This document shows, one piece after another, positions 12,456 through 22,352 of a stretch of DNA of 64,000 nt. The notes beneath the pieces were generated by a model. It searched no databases. It was given only the letters and a program-made list of their open reading frames with translations, and had not been told where the DNA came from. Every line of letters starts with the position of its first letter. Position 1 is the first letter of the stretch. Made by a program: the position numbers and the translations under genes. Source of the DNA: Misgurnus anguillicaudatus (taxonomy: Eukaryota > Chordata > Actinopteri > Cypriniformes > Cobitidae); NCBI RefSeq assembly GCF_027580225.2, contig NC_073353.2, forward strand, positions 32,059,501-32,123,500, in the 5' to 3' direction.

Positions 12456-13424
12456 TGTGACCCTGGACCAAAGCAGTCATAAGTAGCAACAGCCAAAAAT
12501 ACATTGTATGGGACAAAATTATAAATTTTTGGTCTAAAATCCTTAAGATATTAAAGGGACACTCCGCTTTTTTTGAAAATATGCTAATTTTCCAGCTCCC
12601 ATAGAGTTAAACAATAGATTTTTACCGTTTTTGGAATCCATTCAGCTGATCTCCGGGTCTGGTGCTAGCACTTTTAGCATAGCTTAGCACAATCCATTTA
12701 ATCTGATTAGATCATGAGCATCACACTCAAAAATAATCAAAGAGTTTCGATATTTTTCCTATTTAAAACTTGACTCTTCTGTAGTTATTGTGTACTAAGA
12801 CTAATAGAAAATTAAAAATTGCGATTTTCTAGGCCGATATGACTAGAAGCTATACTCTCATTCTGATGTAATAATCAAGGACTGATATTATGCAGTGCCT
12901 AAAATAGTCCCCTTGAGAACTTTCAATGGCAGGGGACTATTTTCGGGCAATGCGTAATATCATTGCACCTCCTGCAGCTATTGTACGGCAGCAAAGTCCT
13001 TGATTATTAAGCCGGAATGAGATATAGCTATATCTGCCTAGAAAATCACAACTTTTAATTTTCTGTCAGTCTTAGTAAACGATGCAACTACAGAAGAGTC
13101 AAGTTAAAAAAAAAAATTATTGAATTTAAAAGTAAAGATCATGTTCCATGACGATTTTTGGTAAAAATGTTTACCGTAAATATAAAAAATGTATTTATCA
13201 GTGGTAATATGGGTTGCTAAGGACTTCATTTGGGCAACTTAAAGGCAATTTTCTCAATATTTAGATTTTTTGCAGCCTCAGATTCCAGATTTTCAAAAAG
13301 TTGTATCTCGGCCTAATATTGTCCAAACAAACCAACCACCAATGAAAAGGTTATTTATTCAGATGTATAAATCTCAATTTATAAAAAATAACCCTTATGG
13401 ACGATTTTGTGATCCAGGGTCACG
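12456..13424. mobile_element. TGTGACCCTGGACCA-type element carrying a nested insertion
   Basis: Left end 'tgtgaccctggaccaaag', right end 'gtgatccagggtcacg'. The body carries 'acattgtatgggacaaaat' on the left and 'aagatcatgttccatga' plus 'gcagcctcagattccagat' on the right. I recognise this as a widespread teleost fold-back repeat. It is interrupted by the TTAA-type element at 12555. No target duplication was resolved. Confidence 0.85.
12555..13105. mobile_element. Nested TTAA-type fold-back element (AGGGACACT end)
   Basis: Begins 'agggacactccgc' after TTAA (12551-12554). The arms mirror around the 'aatagtccccttgagaac' / 'aggggactattt' centre near 12930. The right arm stops at 'agaagagtcaagtt', followed by an A-run, so the right terminus is lost. 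A second copy with both TTAA sites lies at 57559-57995. Confidence 0.85.
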
Positions 13425-13438
13425 TTTGATATCTAGCG

Positions 13439-13717
13439 CAGTGGTTCTCAAACTGGGGGCCCTGAGATGGTGCCAGGGGGGCCCTGGTTTTATAAGATAA
13501 ATTAATTTATCATAAATTCTTTGTACTTAAATCTCAGAAAAATAATGATACTAACCAATAATTGAATACATTGAATAATTTAATATGTTTTGTTTAATTA
13601 AAATGTAAAGTTTTACAATGTTTTATGCCATCAATTTTTTTTTTTTTGGGGGGGGGGCACGAAAGAATGCACCGTATTCAATGGAGGCTGCACGCTGAAA
13701 AAGTTTGAGAACCACTG
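13439..13717. mobile_element. hAT-type element, CAGTGGTTCTCAAA ends
   Basis: A 279-bp member of the family at 3117-3351, with ends 'cagtggttctcaaactg' and 'agtttgagaaccactg'. It contains a T-run followed by a G-run near 13637-13658. The flanking 8-mers atctagcg and attcatcg match at five positions. It lies only 14 bp past the previous element. Confidence 0.85.
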
Positions 13718-14451
13718 ATTCATCGAACATATATACTTGTTAAATGTATGTCATGCATACTGTAAATGTGACCCAGTCTGTGAAAATCCATCTGAAGTCG
13801 TTTTTTTTTTTACTGACTGAGCAAGATCGTGTCAAAGATTGAAATCAATGTGATGAACTTTGATGCTCCTAATCTCATAATTTATGAGACTTTAGTCTGG
13901 ATTTTATAGATAAAAATGACACTACAGCTGGATTTTACAATCTGAAGTAACAATCTGAAGACTAATTGGTGTGAAAACTTACTGGAATCCCCGAAAGTTT
14001 GGTGCATTCGTTGTAAGACTATTCAAAGAAGTCCTGCTGTGTTCATAGCGGTGGGGTTTTGACTTGAGTTAAAGACAATTGTCCCTACAGTAAATGCACA
14101 CAGCAGTTTAGCTCATGGCTTGGGCCGACAACTAGTCAAGTATTGAGTCATGAACCTCCCACAGTTAGCCACACACTCAAGATTCTTTTTATCCACACCT
14201 TTCATCCATTCATGGTAGAGACTTGGAGAAAAGTTACTCACTCTCACTATAGGCGAGAACAGAGATGAGTTTTTGGTGTGAATTGACTGAACATTTTAAT
14301 GTATTGACATTCTCAAAACCTCTTGTTTCTGTTTGAAAAGAATTTAAGTCGTCTACTGTATATAGTCAGAATACTGATTTTCTTAGAAAGTTACACTCTT
14401 CAATTTAAGTGGGCTTCATGATTCCATCGAATAACCTTTCTTTAAAGGTGT
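13718..14451. other. Unassigned DNA
   Basis: No gene or repeat recognised. Confidence 0.5.
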
Positions 14452-14512
14452 GTTGTGTAGCTTTTAGAAGGATCTCTTGACAGAAATGCAATATAACATA
14501 TATAACTATAAA

Positions 14513-14827
14513 CAGGGCTCCAGACTGCCACCAAATGGTTGGTGCCATTAAAATTTGAGAATGTGCCACTGAATTTTACATCCAGTCGCACATGTGCAAC
14601 CAGTACATTTTTTTGTGATGTGACACTGAATTTGAAACAGCACATTTTACTTTCTGCATATATCATCAAATTAATTATTATTAATACAGTGGAAATTAGT
14701 AGAAATGTGAATATTTGGTTAGCATGTTGATTTACGGTGTGTGCCCCTAAATTTTCTGGTTGCGCCACTAAAATTTTCAGTTGGGAGCCGCTGTGCTCCT
14801 AGTGAAAAAAGTTAGTCTGGAGCCCTG
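14513..14827. mobile_element. hAT-type element, CAGGGCTCCAGACT ends
   Basis: A 315-bp element bounded by 'cagggctccagact' and 'agtctggagccctg', an exact 14-bp inverted repeat. Internally it repeats 'ttggtgccattaaaatttg' and 'tgcgccactaaaattttc' in opposite arms. Flanking 8-mers do not match, so the hAT assignment rests on the ends. The opposing open frames inside it (14442-14768) follow from the palindrome. Confidence 0.85.
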
Positions 14828-15027
14828 AAATACATTATAAAGACCTTACATAATGAACTGTATTGTTTTTATTACTTTAGAATAAGTCGTTTTAATCTAC
14901 ATGCATGTTCCTGTATAGACGATTTTATCGGACACACATGCGGTGACACGATTACGGGTCTGGTCGGAACTTTACTTCCGGTTTTTGTTTGTATAATGGT
15001 CTGACTAGTTGCTAAACTGAACTCTTA

Positions 15028-15803
15028 TGCTGAGTTTACACCAAACGCGTTTTGTGCGTCAAAATCGCGTCTACCGCGCCTAGTTTGCCGCTTGAACACT
15101 TTGAATGCATTCGCGCGTGTAGAGCGGAGTAGATGCGCGGAAAAAGCAAGATTTGACGCGCGTCCGAAACAAAATCAGCTTCTTGTGGGAGGGGCAGCTG
15201 CTGTGCGAGTGTCTGTTTGCAAGATGACTGATGTTACTTGTGCATTTATCAAGAGAGTTACCAGTTTGTATTGGGTAACCTTACTATAGGGGGGAAATAA
15301 ACGGCGCGGATCCATAAACGTCACGTGACTCAAAAGTGAAGTGTGTATTACAACTTACCAGGTTGCCCAAAGTCCTTCCTGACACTCTTCCAAGCGAGGT
15401 CCTTTTTATTCCTGTCTCCTCTATAGAAATAACAACTTGTGTCATATAGCTTCGAGTGACTGCTTGAGTGAGTGACTCCGGTCGGGGCTGCCACCACAGC
15501 AGCAGGCAGGCTCTTGATTGGTGAACGCGGCGCGAAATTCCGCCAAAGTTCAACTTTTTCAACTCGGGCGTCAGCCGCAAATTCGCGTGAACCGCAAAAT
15601 GCACAAAAGCACCATTCGCGCTTACCGCGCACAACGCTCAATTCGCGCCTTTCGCAATGAGGCAGAAACGCGTCTTCCGCTCCGCGCCGAACGCCTCTTC
15701 CGCGCCGCGGGACCTCCTGACACGCGTCAACGCGTCTGCACATTGACTTAACATTGAAACACTCGCGCTTCTCGCCTCTACCGCGGTTGGTGTAAACGCA
15801 CCA
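15028..15803. mobile_element. PIF/Harbinger-type element, 776 bp, internally rearranged
   Basis: Left end 'tgctgagtttacaccaaacg' and right end 'ggtgtaaacgcacca' form imperfect inverted repeats, flanked by 3-bp direct repeats TTA (15025-15027 and 15804-15806). A TWA target is the Harbinger hallmark. Both subterminal regions are GC- and CpG-rich ('cgcgtctaccgcgc', 'cgcctctaccgcgg'), unlike the AT-rich surroundings. It retains a MADF-like exon on the minus strand, and a possible first part of the same exon on the plus strand at about 15223-15265. That arrangement suggests an internal inversion. No transposase (DDE) frame is seen. Confidence 0.8.
15359..15474 (-). pseudogene. MADF/Myb-like exon fragment of a Harbinger-type element
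   Basis: Harbinger elements usually encode a DDE transposase and a separate MADF/Myb-like DNA-binding protein. Here the minus strand encodes 'SKLYDTSCYFYRGD' then 'KKDLAWKSV', the spacing and aromatic pattern of a MADF helix pair (residues about 96-128 of a longer chance frame, 15348-15743). It is followed by a consensus splice donor, G|GTAAGT, at 15358-15353. The frame upstream of about 15474 looks like non-coding GC-rich terminus, not protein. The natural start appears to lie on the other strand at 15223 (ATG, then 'MTDVTCAFIKRV'). The coding unit is therefore broken and this is a remnant. MADF identity is by eye only. Confidence 0.5.
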
Positions 15804-15991
15804 TTAAACAAATACCTCATCAAAAAAAAGAAAAAAGTTTTCGTTTCCTTGGTAATCTACATGTCGTTTATTTTGCTTGTTATATAAACTACTTTAAAAG
15901 GACTTTATTGTTATTTAATCTTAGCGGAGTTTACCGGAAGTTATGTGTTGACCACGAAAGCCATTTGTTTATGTTGTTACTACTGAAACTG

Positions 15992-16062
15992 CCTATATCT
16001 CAGTGGTAGAGCATTGCGTTAGTGAGCTGTTGGTTGCAATTCGCAATCTCATCACTAGATGC
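15992..16062 (+). other. tRNA-like segment inside the outer element
   Basis: 'tctcagtggtagagcattg' resembles a Pol III A box and 'ggttgcaattcgcaatc' a degenerate B box, at roughly tRNA spacing. There is no closed acceptor stem and the B box deviates from consensus, so this is at most a decayed tRNA-derived piece. Confidence 0.35.
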
Positions 16063-16667
16063 TGCTAAAATTTTCACACACCACCTTTAACATCTAAACA
16101 CCCTTTCAAATAGGTTCTTTGTAGTGACATAAAGGGCATCTTTTAGTGCATCGCTCTCAAGAACATTTTAAGCATCTTTTTTTAAGTGTAAAGTCTTAAC
16201 AAAATTACAGAGTTTATTTAAAATCACCGAGCATTTACAAGTGCCTACCTATTGTTGATGACATTAAAACATTTGCTCTATACCTTGTCAATGATTTTAA
16301 GGGCCAGATTTAATACCAGCTTTCACCAGCACAAACCACCCTTTGAGATTAAATAACTACTGTTAGGTTTTACTAGAAATTGTGAAAAATTAGCTCTGAA
16401 AAGGTGTGGACATACTTACTTATTTTTCACGATTGTTTATTGCACATGCAAGGAGTTTTCCTTTCAGACACAAAATTCAAGGGAGGGGAGAATTTTTATG
16501 AAACACGCAATGCGATTAACTAAGTTTTGTGCTCATCAGTTTACTGGTATTTCGGACAATATTTAACACCCAAAAGCCTTAAATTGGGTATGATATTATG
16601 GTAATTAGATGTTGCACCTGTATTCTTTAACATGAGCCTTGTCACTAAATCACCTGCAGAAATTTCA

Positions 16668-17055
16668 ATGCTATCTCATGGGAATTTGTAGGTATTTAGG
16701 AAGATGGCACGTAAGGAATAATTGACGATGCACACCCAAGGTGGTAATGTGGAGTGCCGTTACTGCGTGGGTGTGCATTATTTAAAAAAACTAAAAGGAC
16801 CGGAGTCAACAATTCAGCCACGGTTACCACAAACATTGCACTGATAGTTATTTTAAGACATTTTACAGGTCAGGTGTGCGTTTTACAGAAAAATAATCAA
16901 CACTCGTGGAACATTTCTCAACCAATCAGAATAAAGCATTTAACAGTCCTGATGTGGTATAGCAGGTGGCTAATTCGTGTTAATTCGAACGACCACACTT
17001 ATTTTGTACGATTTGCCTGGACCCCTGTGATGTTGGGGTTAAGGGCGGGGTTAGG
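16668..17055. mobile_element. Half of a TCTCATGAGAATTCGTA-type element with its own insertion
   Basis: 'atctcatgggaatttgtagg' on the left and 'ggctaattcgtgttaattcg' plus 'gatttgcctggacccctgtg' on the right match the intact element at 23843-24075. Between them is inserted a sequence with a hairpin 'gatgcacaccca...tgggtgtgcat' (16727-16778). The right half of the outer unit is missing. Confidence 0.65.
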
Positions 17056-17058
17056 GGT

Positions 17059-17305
17059 GCACTCTTCAAACCGTTGTGTTAAAACAACACATTTTGTGTC
17101 TAGTTAGGGACAACACATTGAATGTGTTGTCCCAACCTAGACACATCTCTGTGTTATTATTGAAACAACAAATTTTGTGTTGTTTTTATCACATCCCTTT
17201 TATTTGTTTGAACACAAAATTATACATAATGTGTTAAAATGACACATAATGTCTTAAATAGCATAACACAATGTGTAAAAATGAACACATCCTTTCTAAG
17301 AGTGT
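17059..17305. mobile_element. GCACTCTT-type fold-back element
   Basis: Ends 'gcactcttcaaaccgttgtg' and 'cacatcctttctaagagtgt' are imperfect inverted repeats. The inside alternates 'acacattttgtg' and 'cacaatgtgt' palindromes. Same family as 45752-45986. Confidence 0.7.
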
Positions 17306-17730
17306 ATGAATTCTCATTAGATCAGGTTGGAAATTTCCAGTGCCATCCACTCCATTATTTTTTTTTTGGATTTGATAATATCCTGTTTAGTAAATCTGGC
17401 CCTAAGGGGGCGTGCACAGTACACCTAAGTGTTTAAATGAGTACTGGAAACACTAGACTGGGCGCCAACGGTGGGCGCTTGCCAGCGTTTTTTCAGCTAA
17501 GCGCATTGGTTGCTATGAGACTTCTGTTTTGTTTATCAGTCGTTGAACAAAAGACCTTTTATGCACTTCCGCATTTTTCGACTGGAATACGTCAAAAAAG
17601 TGTATTACAACTTCCTGTTATCGTAGCGGCAGATACAAAAAATAGCAGAGTCAAAGAGTCGCATTTCTGTGGTGTTTAAGGCTGTTCGTCTTCCAACCAG
17701 AAACAGTTCTACCTTTATAATAGTTTATAA

Positions 17731-20297
17731 CAGGGACGTGCACAGACATTTTGAGGGGCAGGGGCTCAAGTGAAATAAAGGGCACTTCTCATTAGGCCTG
17801 GCAAACTCGATTCCTTGTTAGGATCCGGGTTACTGTGAGTCACTCACTAAAGTGATCGGGGTTGTGTGAGTCATTTGAGTCAGTATTGCTAAATTGCCAA
17901 GGAAACTCAGTACAGAACCACTTGTAACCGGCTGATCCCCGCGACTCGAGATTCTCAGAGCCGGAAACATTGCAGACTCGCAGACCATGGGACTCTCACT
18001 CTACAGATCCACTAACCAGCTACGGTTAGTGGATCTATAGAGCGAATGAAGTCTCCTCAAAAGCAAATCCACAACAAAAGCCTTTCACTTCTGAAAAACA
18101 TGCTTATAGGTTTTAGATTTGGTGTGTATGGTCGACAATTTAAAAAAATAGGCCTAATAATAGCAAAATAATATAGAGAAAATGTAGAAAAAACTGTGTC
18201 TTGATTAGTAGCCCCCGACCCAGAGAGTCTCTCTCGAGTCTGCATGTTTCCGGCTCTGATTCGAGAGACAGTTCGCGCAGATCAGCGGTTACGGATCAGC
18301 CGGTTACGAGTTGAGAGATTCTCGAGGCAGAGCAGATCCGCATGTCTCTCGAGTCCGCATTGTTTCCGGCTCCGAGTGAGAATCTCAGGTCAGTTCGCGG
18401 CTCGCGCGGATCAGCAGGTCTTTCGAGTTTGCATTGTTTTCCCGGCTCTCAAGATAATCTCGGGCCAGTTCTCGCGCAAATCAGCCGGTTACGAGTGGAT
18501 CTGTAGAGCGAGCGAAGTCTCATTAATAATGTTGAAAGAGGTTTGTGTGTGTGGTTGCGCTGTTTATGGTTTTACATTGAACTGTAGTAGGACTCAAGTG
18601 ATCCGGGTTAATGATACTAGAGACTCGCGAATCATGAGTTAATTTAAAGATCCGGGTGAAAGATCCGAGTGAGTCACGACTCGAACAGGTCTACTTCTCA
18701 TAATTATGTTTTTTTTTTCTTTTTTTAAACAAAAAAGTATATATATTAACGCAACTCTGACTTCCTTTTTAAAAAATGTATTTAAAGTTAATTCATATAA
18801 TCTTCCTCAAGCTCACGCAATTGTTTCATTTTCAAAATATGTCTACAAAATAATCAGTTCACACAGAAACCACGGTCTTCTTATGATTCTAGGTTTATAG
18901 AGCAGCAAAGGAAACCATTACACAATGTGCATGTTTTGAAAACATTAAATTACACATTAATTACAAATTTGTGCTAAAAACAAAGTTGTGACTGCTGAGT
19001 TAGCTTTGCATGCCAATAAATATTATATGTTAGTGTTTAGCTGAAGTTCTATTAGTTAACAATTAGTTGTTACTCAAAATCTGTATTTTTGTCTGATAAG
19101 GGCTCAAAATATAAGGTCTGTTTTCTAATGTGAGCTTCTGGCATGAGCCTCAGAGCAGAGCCAATCAGAGCAGAGCTCAACATTATTATTCATGACCCTT
19201 TCAAATAGGGCAAAATAGACCATTTAATTCAAATGACAAATTCTAGGGTTGTAAATGGACATGTAAAAACGTTTCTGGATAATTTTTGCACTTAATAAAG
19301 CCACATACCTTCTATGTAATTGTCAAAGAACAATTTAACATATTATGGCAACACATCCTATGGCACCTTTAATCTTAGGTTTCATATTTATTAGGGTTAC
19401 ACATTTTAGAAACAACAAATATAGATTAGGCCTATTTTATTTGTATTTTATATTTTACTTTTTTGTGATGTAAGTGAAAATTCAGACTGGGCAGTAAAAT
19501 ACTGATCCATCAGATTTCTTCCCAATCTACTCCAGCACTCCAGTAAAACACATTATAGGCTACTTATTTAACAGCCATTACAAAAAAAAAACGCAAACAA
19601 AAAAAGCTTACTACTGTAGTTAGCAATTATTTTATTGTTTGTGCTTATTATTTTATGAGCAGTCTGTTTAAACTACATACACTAATATACTGTTACAAGT
19701 TTGCAACTCTTCAGGTTAATATGGGATTGTCGTGGGAAACAATGTCCCTGAATCGTTATGTGTAACAACGTGTCCCATATTTTGTGCATAAAACTGTTAA
19801 TATAATGCTTTCTTCCTCACACACTTACCGGTAGCTGCCTGCATAATCATGCACATCACGCCTCGTTCAGGCTGAGCTTTGGCGCTTCTTACAAGCGCGA
19901 ATGCAGCCTACAATACACGAGTAAAAATTTAAACCAATCATAAAGCGAAGTAGGTTAGAGAGGCGGGACTTAAGAAAGGTAAAGCCAATCATATTAGCAA
20001 TGTGAGTTTTGGAGGCGGGACTCATCTGTTAACCGTTTGTGTACCACAAATAGCGCTATTTTTCTTTTTATAAGAGTTTAAATCTCATTTAAATGATTCC
20101 TGAATGAATTCATGTTAAATTAAATAAGTAATAAGTAAAACACACAAGAAACAGAGAGACATCAGTTGTTATATGAATAAAGATCATATTATTTAAAAAA
20201 AATTAAAAAGCACCCCAGAAATAAGGGCACTTTCTCTCCAGGAATAAAAAGGGCAGGTGCTCAAGCCCCCTTTGATGTCTATCTGTGCACGTGCCTG
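17731..20297. mobile_element. hAT-type element, 2567 bp, with perfect 8-bp target duplication
   Basis: Ends 'cagggacgtgcacagacatt' and '...ctgtgcacgtgcctg' are inverted. The subterminal regions also pair ('aggggctcaagtg' versus 'ctcaagcccccttt'). Perfect 8-bp direct repeats gtttataa lie at 17723-17730 and 20298-20305. After subtracting the nested element at 17793 it is about 1.66 kb. I found no transposase domain in any frame, so it is non-autonomous or heavily decayed. The remainder of its interior (18702-20210) holds no recognisable gene. Confidence 0.9.
17793..18693. mobile_element. hAT-type element nested inside the hAT element
   Basis: Ends 'taggcctggcaaactcg' and 'cgactcgaacaggtcta' are imperfect inverted repeats with perfect 8-bp flanking repeats cttctcat (17785-17792 and 18694-18701). 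The interior is a run of direct and inverted 'ccggctctga', 'gatcagccggttacgag' and 'ggatctgtagagcg' modules, some present three or four times. No coding frame. Confidence 0.9.
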
Positions 20298-20773
20298 GTT
20301 TATAATAGTATATAATAGTAATAGTAAGTGAAGAAAGTGCCGCAGCAAGAAGAGTAAACAGGCAAGAACGGGAAGCTTTTGCCAACCGGTATGCCAACCG
20401 GTATTCTGTCTGTATTAAAACCTTCAGTTTGTGAGGCTCCTCGCTCTCTCTCATTGATCTGAAGCATCTACCTCTCACTACTACCTGTCCCTGTGGTATA
20501 TTTGATACTTTAACCGCATGTAACAAGAAAACATTGCGTGTTATCTCTCATAGAAATACACAACTTTGCAGCAGACTGCCAGTAACATTTACCTAGTACA
20601 GCAGCTACACCAAATTACTGGTTGTTATGTTAATCTCATGCCATCTCACTTAAACATAACTTACACACGACATATTCACTGCGATGTGTTAAATCTTATA
20701 TTACAAATTCACAACCCCTAGATTTACAATTAACGTAAACGGAGTTATAGCCGGATTTGTAGCTAAAACTTAC

Positions 20774-20902
20774 CTAGAATTTATATTCCTTATCCAGTTT
20801 GTTCCCTTTAGTGGACGAATGTATACCCACCCTCTTCACCACATCGGCGCTGGTGAACTTCGGTAGACAAGTAAGGAAAGTTGGAAACACTCTAGCTGCC
20901 AT
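20774..20902 (-). pseudogene. Short exon-like frame of an unknown transposon protein
   Basis: A minus-strand frame starts at ATG 20902 in a good initiation context and runs 42 codons ('MAARVFPTFLTCLPKFTSAD' at the start, 'KEYKF' at the end). It meets a TAG directly followed by a consensus donor GTAAGT. Upstream is CpG- and CCAAT-rich sequence. The layout looks like promoter plus first exon of a gene carried by the outer element. The sequence faintly recalls N-termini of transposon-associated fish proteins, but I cannot name a family. The TAG at the exon end would stop translation, so it is probably dead. Confidence 0.35.
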
Positions 20903-21237
20903 TTCTCCACCAACAACAAAGCTTATACCGGAATTGCGTTTACCCTTTGTTGACGTATTTCCGGTTTTTGCGTAAATGGTCTATTGTTGGTTGTTGTGGT
21001 ATTTGTCCCGCCCCTTCTCCACTGCTATTGGATGGCTGAGTGAAAAGTGACATTGATGAGCTGAGCGTTTCACCCAAAGTTGAAAATTTTTCAACTCTGG
21101 GTGCTCAGCACTAAATACGGAAAAATGACCAAAAACACCAGTTGCTGGCTTTTTTTCAAAATGCTGCGCTTTAATTGAAAACAACTGAAAATGTATGCCG
21201 GTCGCAGGAAAAAAACCTTGGTGTACACACCCCCTTA

Positions 21238-22350
21238 GTGAAAGTGAACTGAACAATCACGTTTTAAGTAACTTTTTTACAGAATTGATCCTCTCGGACA
21301 AAATCTCATCGATGCAGAGTCTGCATTCAAAAGTCAAAAATCTCAATTCGATCTTACATCAAATTCTCATCAAAAGCTCAAATTTCTTACTGCATGTCAA
21401 CAATATGTGTTTGTTTTCATTTCTCAGAAGGAAACACATTAAACATAAGAGCAAGCGGAGCAATAAACTCGTCCTCTGGGTAACACTGTGCAAGCATCCT
21501 GCTATGACCTTTATTGCTAATGATAACGGTTTGACTGTAAACACTGTAAAGTGTTACTTTTCATTTTAAGTGTGGAACACACATTAAAAGTCACCTCGTT
21601 CAAAGTGTCAACATCTTTATAGCTTGACATCAACAGCGCACCCGCTGCATGTTACCTCCGATAACCCAGCAGAGTTGCTTTGGCTTTGAAGAGAATAAAA
21701 GGTCAGACGAGGTCAAAACAAAAACAAACAAGCATCATATCTTTAGGTTATGATACTTCACTTTTAGGATCTCAGAGTGTTAAAAAGCAACCCTGTGCGT
21801 ATGACACCCCAGACCACATGTTTCATACAAACCCCTCACCCCCTCCCATCTGTTGAAGTCATATATGGGAAGGTAAAGGTGGGCTGTGAAGAAACTCTAT
21901 TCTGGGGATTGTAGGGTCGCGTTACCTGCAGACTGCCTGGTGTTTAACAGGCTTCCAGTATTGTGTAGGTGGTATTGTCATCAGCCAGGTGAGATATGAC
22001 TATCAAATACTCACTTCACTGTACCTTTATCTCAGCAAACCACTTCCACTCATAAACAGACGTTGACTCATCCCATGAAGAAGGCAATTAGGCAAATTAT
22101 TGAGCTCATTACAAAACTACAGTGACTACAAAAAAAAAGGATTACTGGCAGAGTATTGTGCAAAACATTTTATAGATATATGGCAACACTTTTAACACAT
22201 ACAGGAGGTGTTTATGTAGCTCTGCTATTTGAGCATTGCATTAGCAATGATAATAAATGTGAGCTTTAATGCCCTGTAAGTCACTTTGGATAAAATGTTT
22301 TTTTTTTTTTTGCAGTTTATTAGCAATTATTAAAATGTGTTGCTTATTAA
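21238..22350. other. Unassigned DNA
   Basis: No gene recognised. A degraded tRNA-SINE tail ('gtaagtcactttggataaaa') is at about 22278-22298, followed by a T-run. The frame at 21195-21569 starts inside the preceding transposon end and shows no domain. Confidence 0.5.
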
Positions 22351-22352
22351 AC

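Larger units (their letters stand above)
14456..16086. mobile_element. TTAA-flanked element holding two other transposons
   Basis: Left end 'aggtgtgttgtgtagc' after TTAA (14452-14455). The right end '...ttcacacaccacct' is followed by TTAA (16087-16090). Its own sequence is about 540 bp, and the rest is the hAT-type element at 14513 and the Harbinger-type element at 15028. TTAA target with purine start suggests Kolobok-like; superfamily is inference. The family is recognised from memory as common in cyprinids. Confidence 0.85.
16301..17402. mobile_element. TAA-flanked Harbinger-type fold-back element, 1102 bp with insertions
   Basis: Ends 'gggccagatttaatacc' and 'gtttagtaaatctggccc' are inverted copies flanked by TAA on both sides (16298-16300 and 17403-17405). 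A second copy at 57053-58330 has TTA on both sides. Two copies with 3-bp TWA duplications make Harbinger-type transposition likely. The core holds at least two foreign pieces, near 16668-17055 and 17059-17305. Confidence 0.85.
17406..21234. mobile_element. Outer TIR element (GGGGGCGTGCACA ends) holding a hAT stack
   Basis: Left end 'gggggcgtgcacagtacacc' and right end 'ttggtgtacacacccccttag' (inverted). It is flanked by TAA on the left and TTA on the right, which do not match exactly, so a Harbinger-type origin is suggested but not proven. Its own sequence is 17406-17722 and 20306-21234. It contains a promoter-like region with GC-rich 'gtcccgccccttctcc' and 'attggatggct', plus a short exon-like frame on the minus strand at 20774-20902. 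The hAT element at 17731 interrupts it. Confidence 0.65.

Noticed and set aside
15992..16062. A functional tRNA gene
   Set aside because: Only A-box-like and weak B-box-like text is present, with no acceptor stem pairing. It is part of a transposon body.
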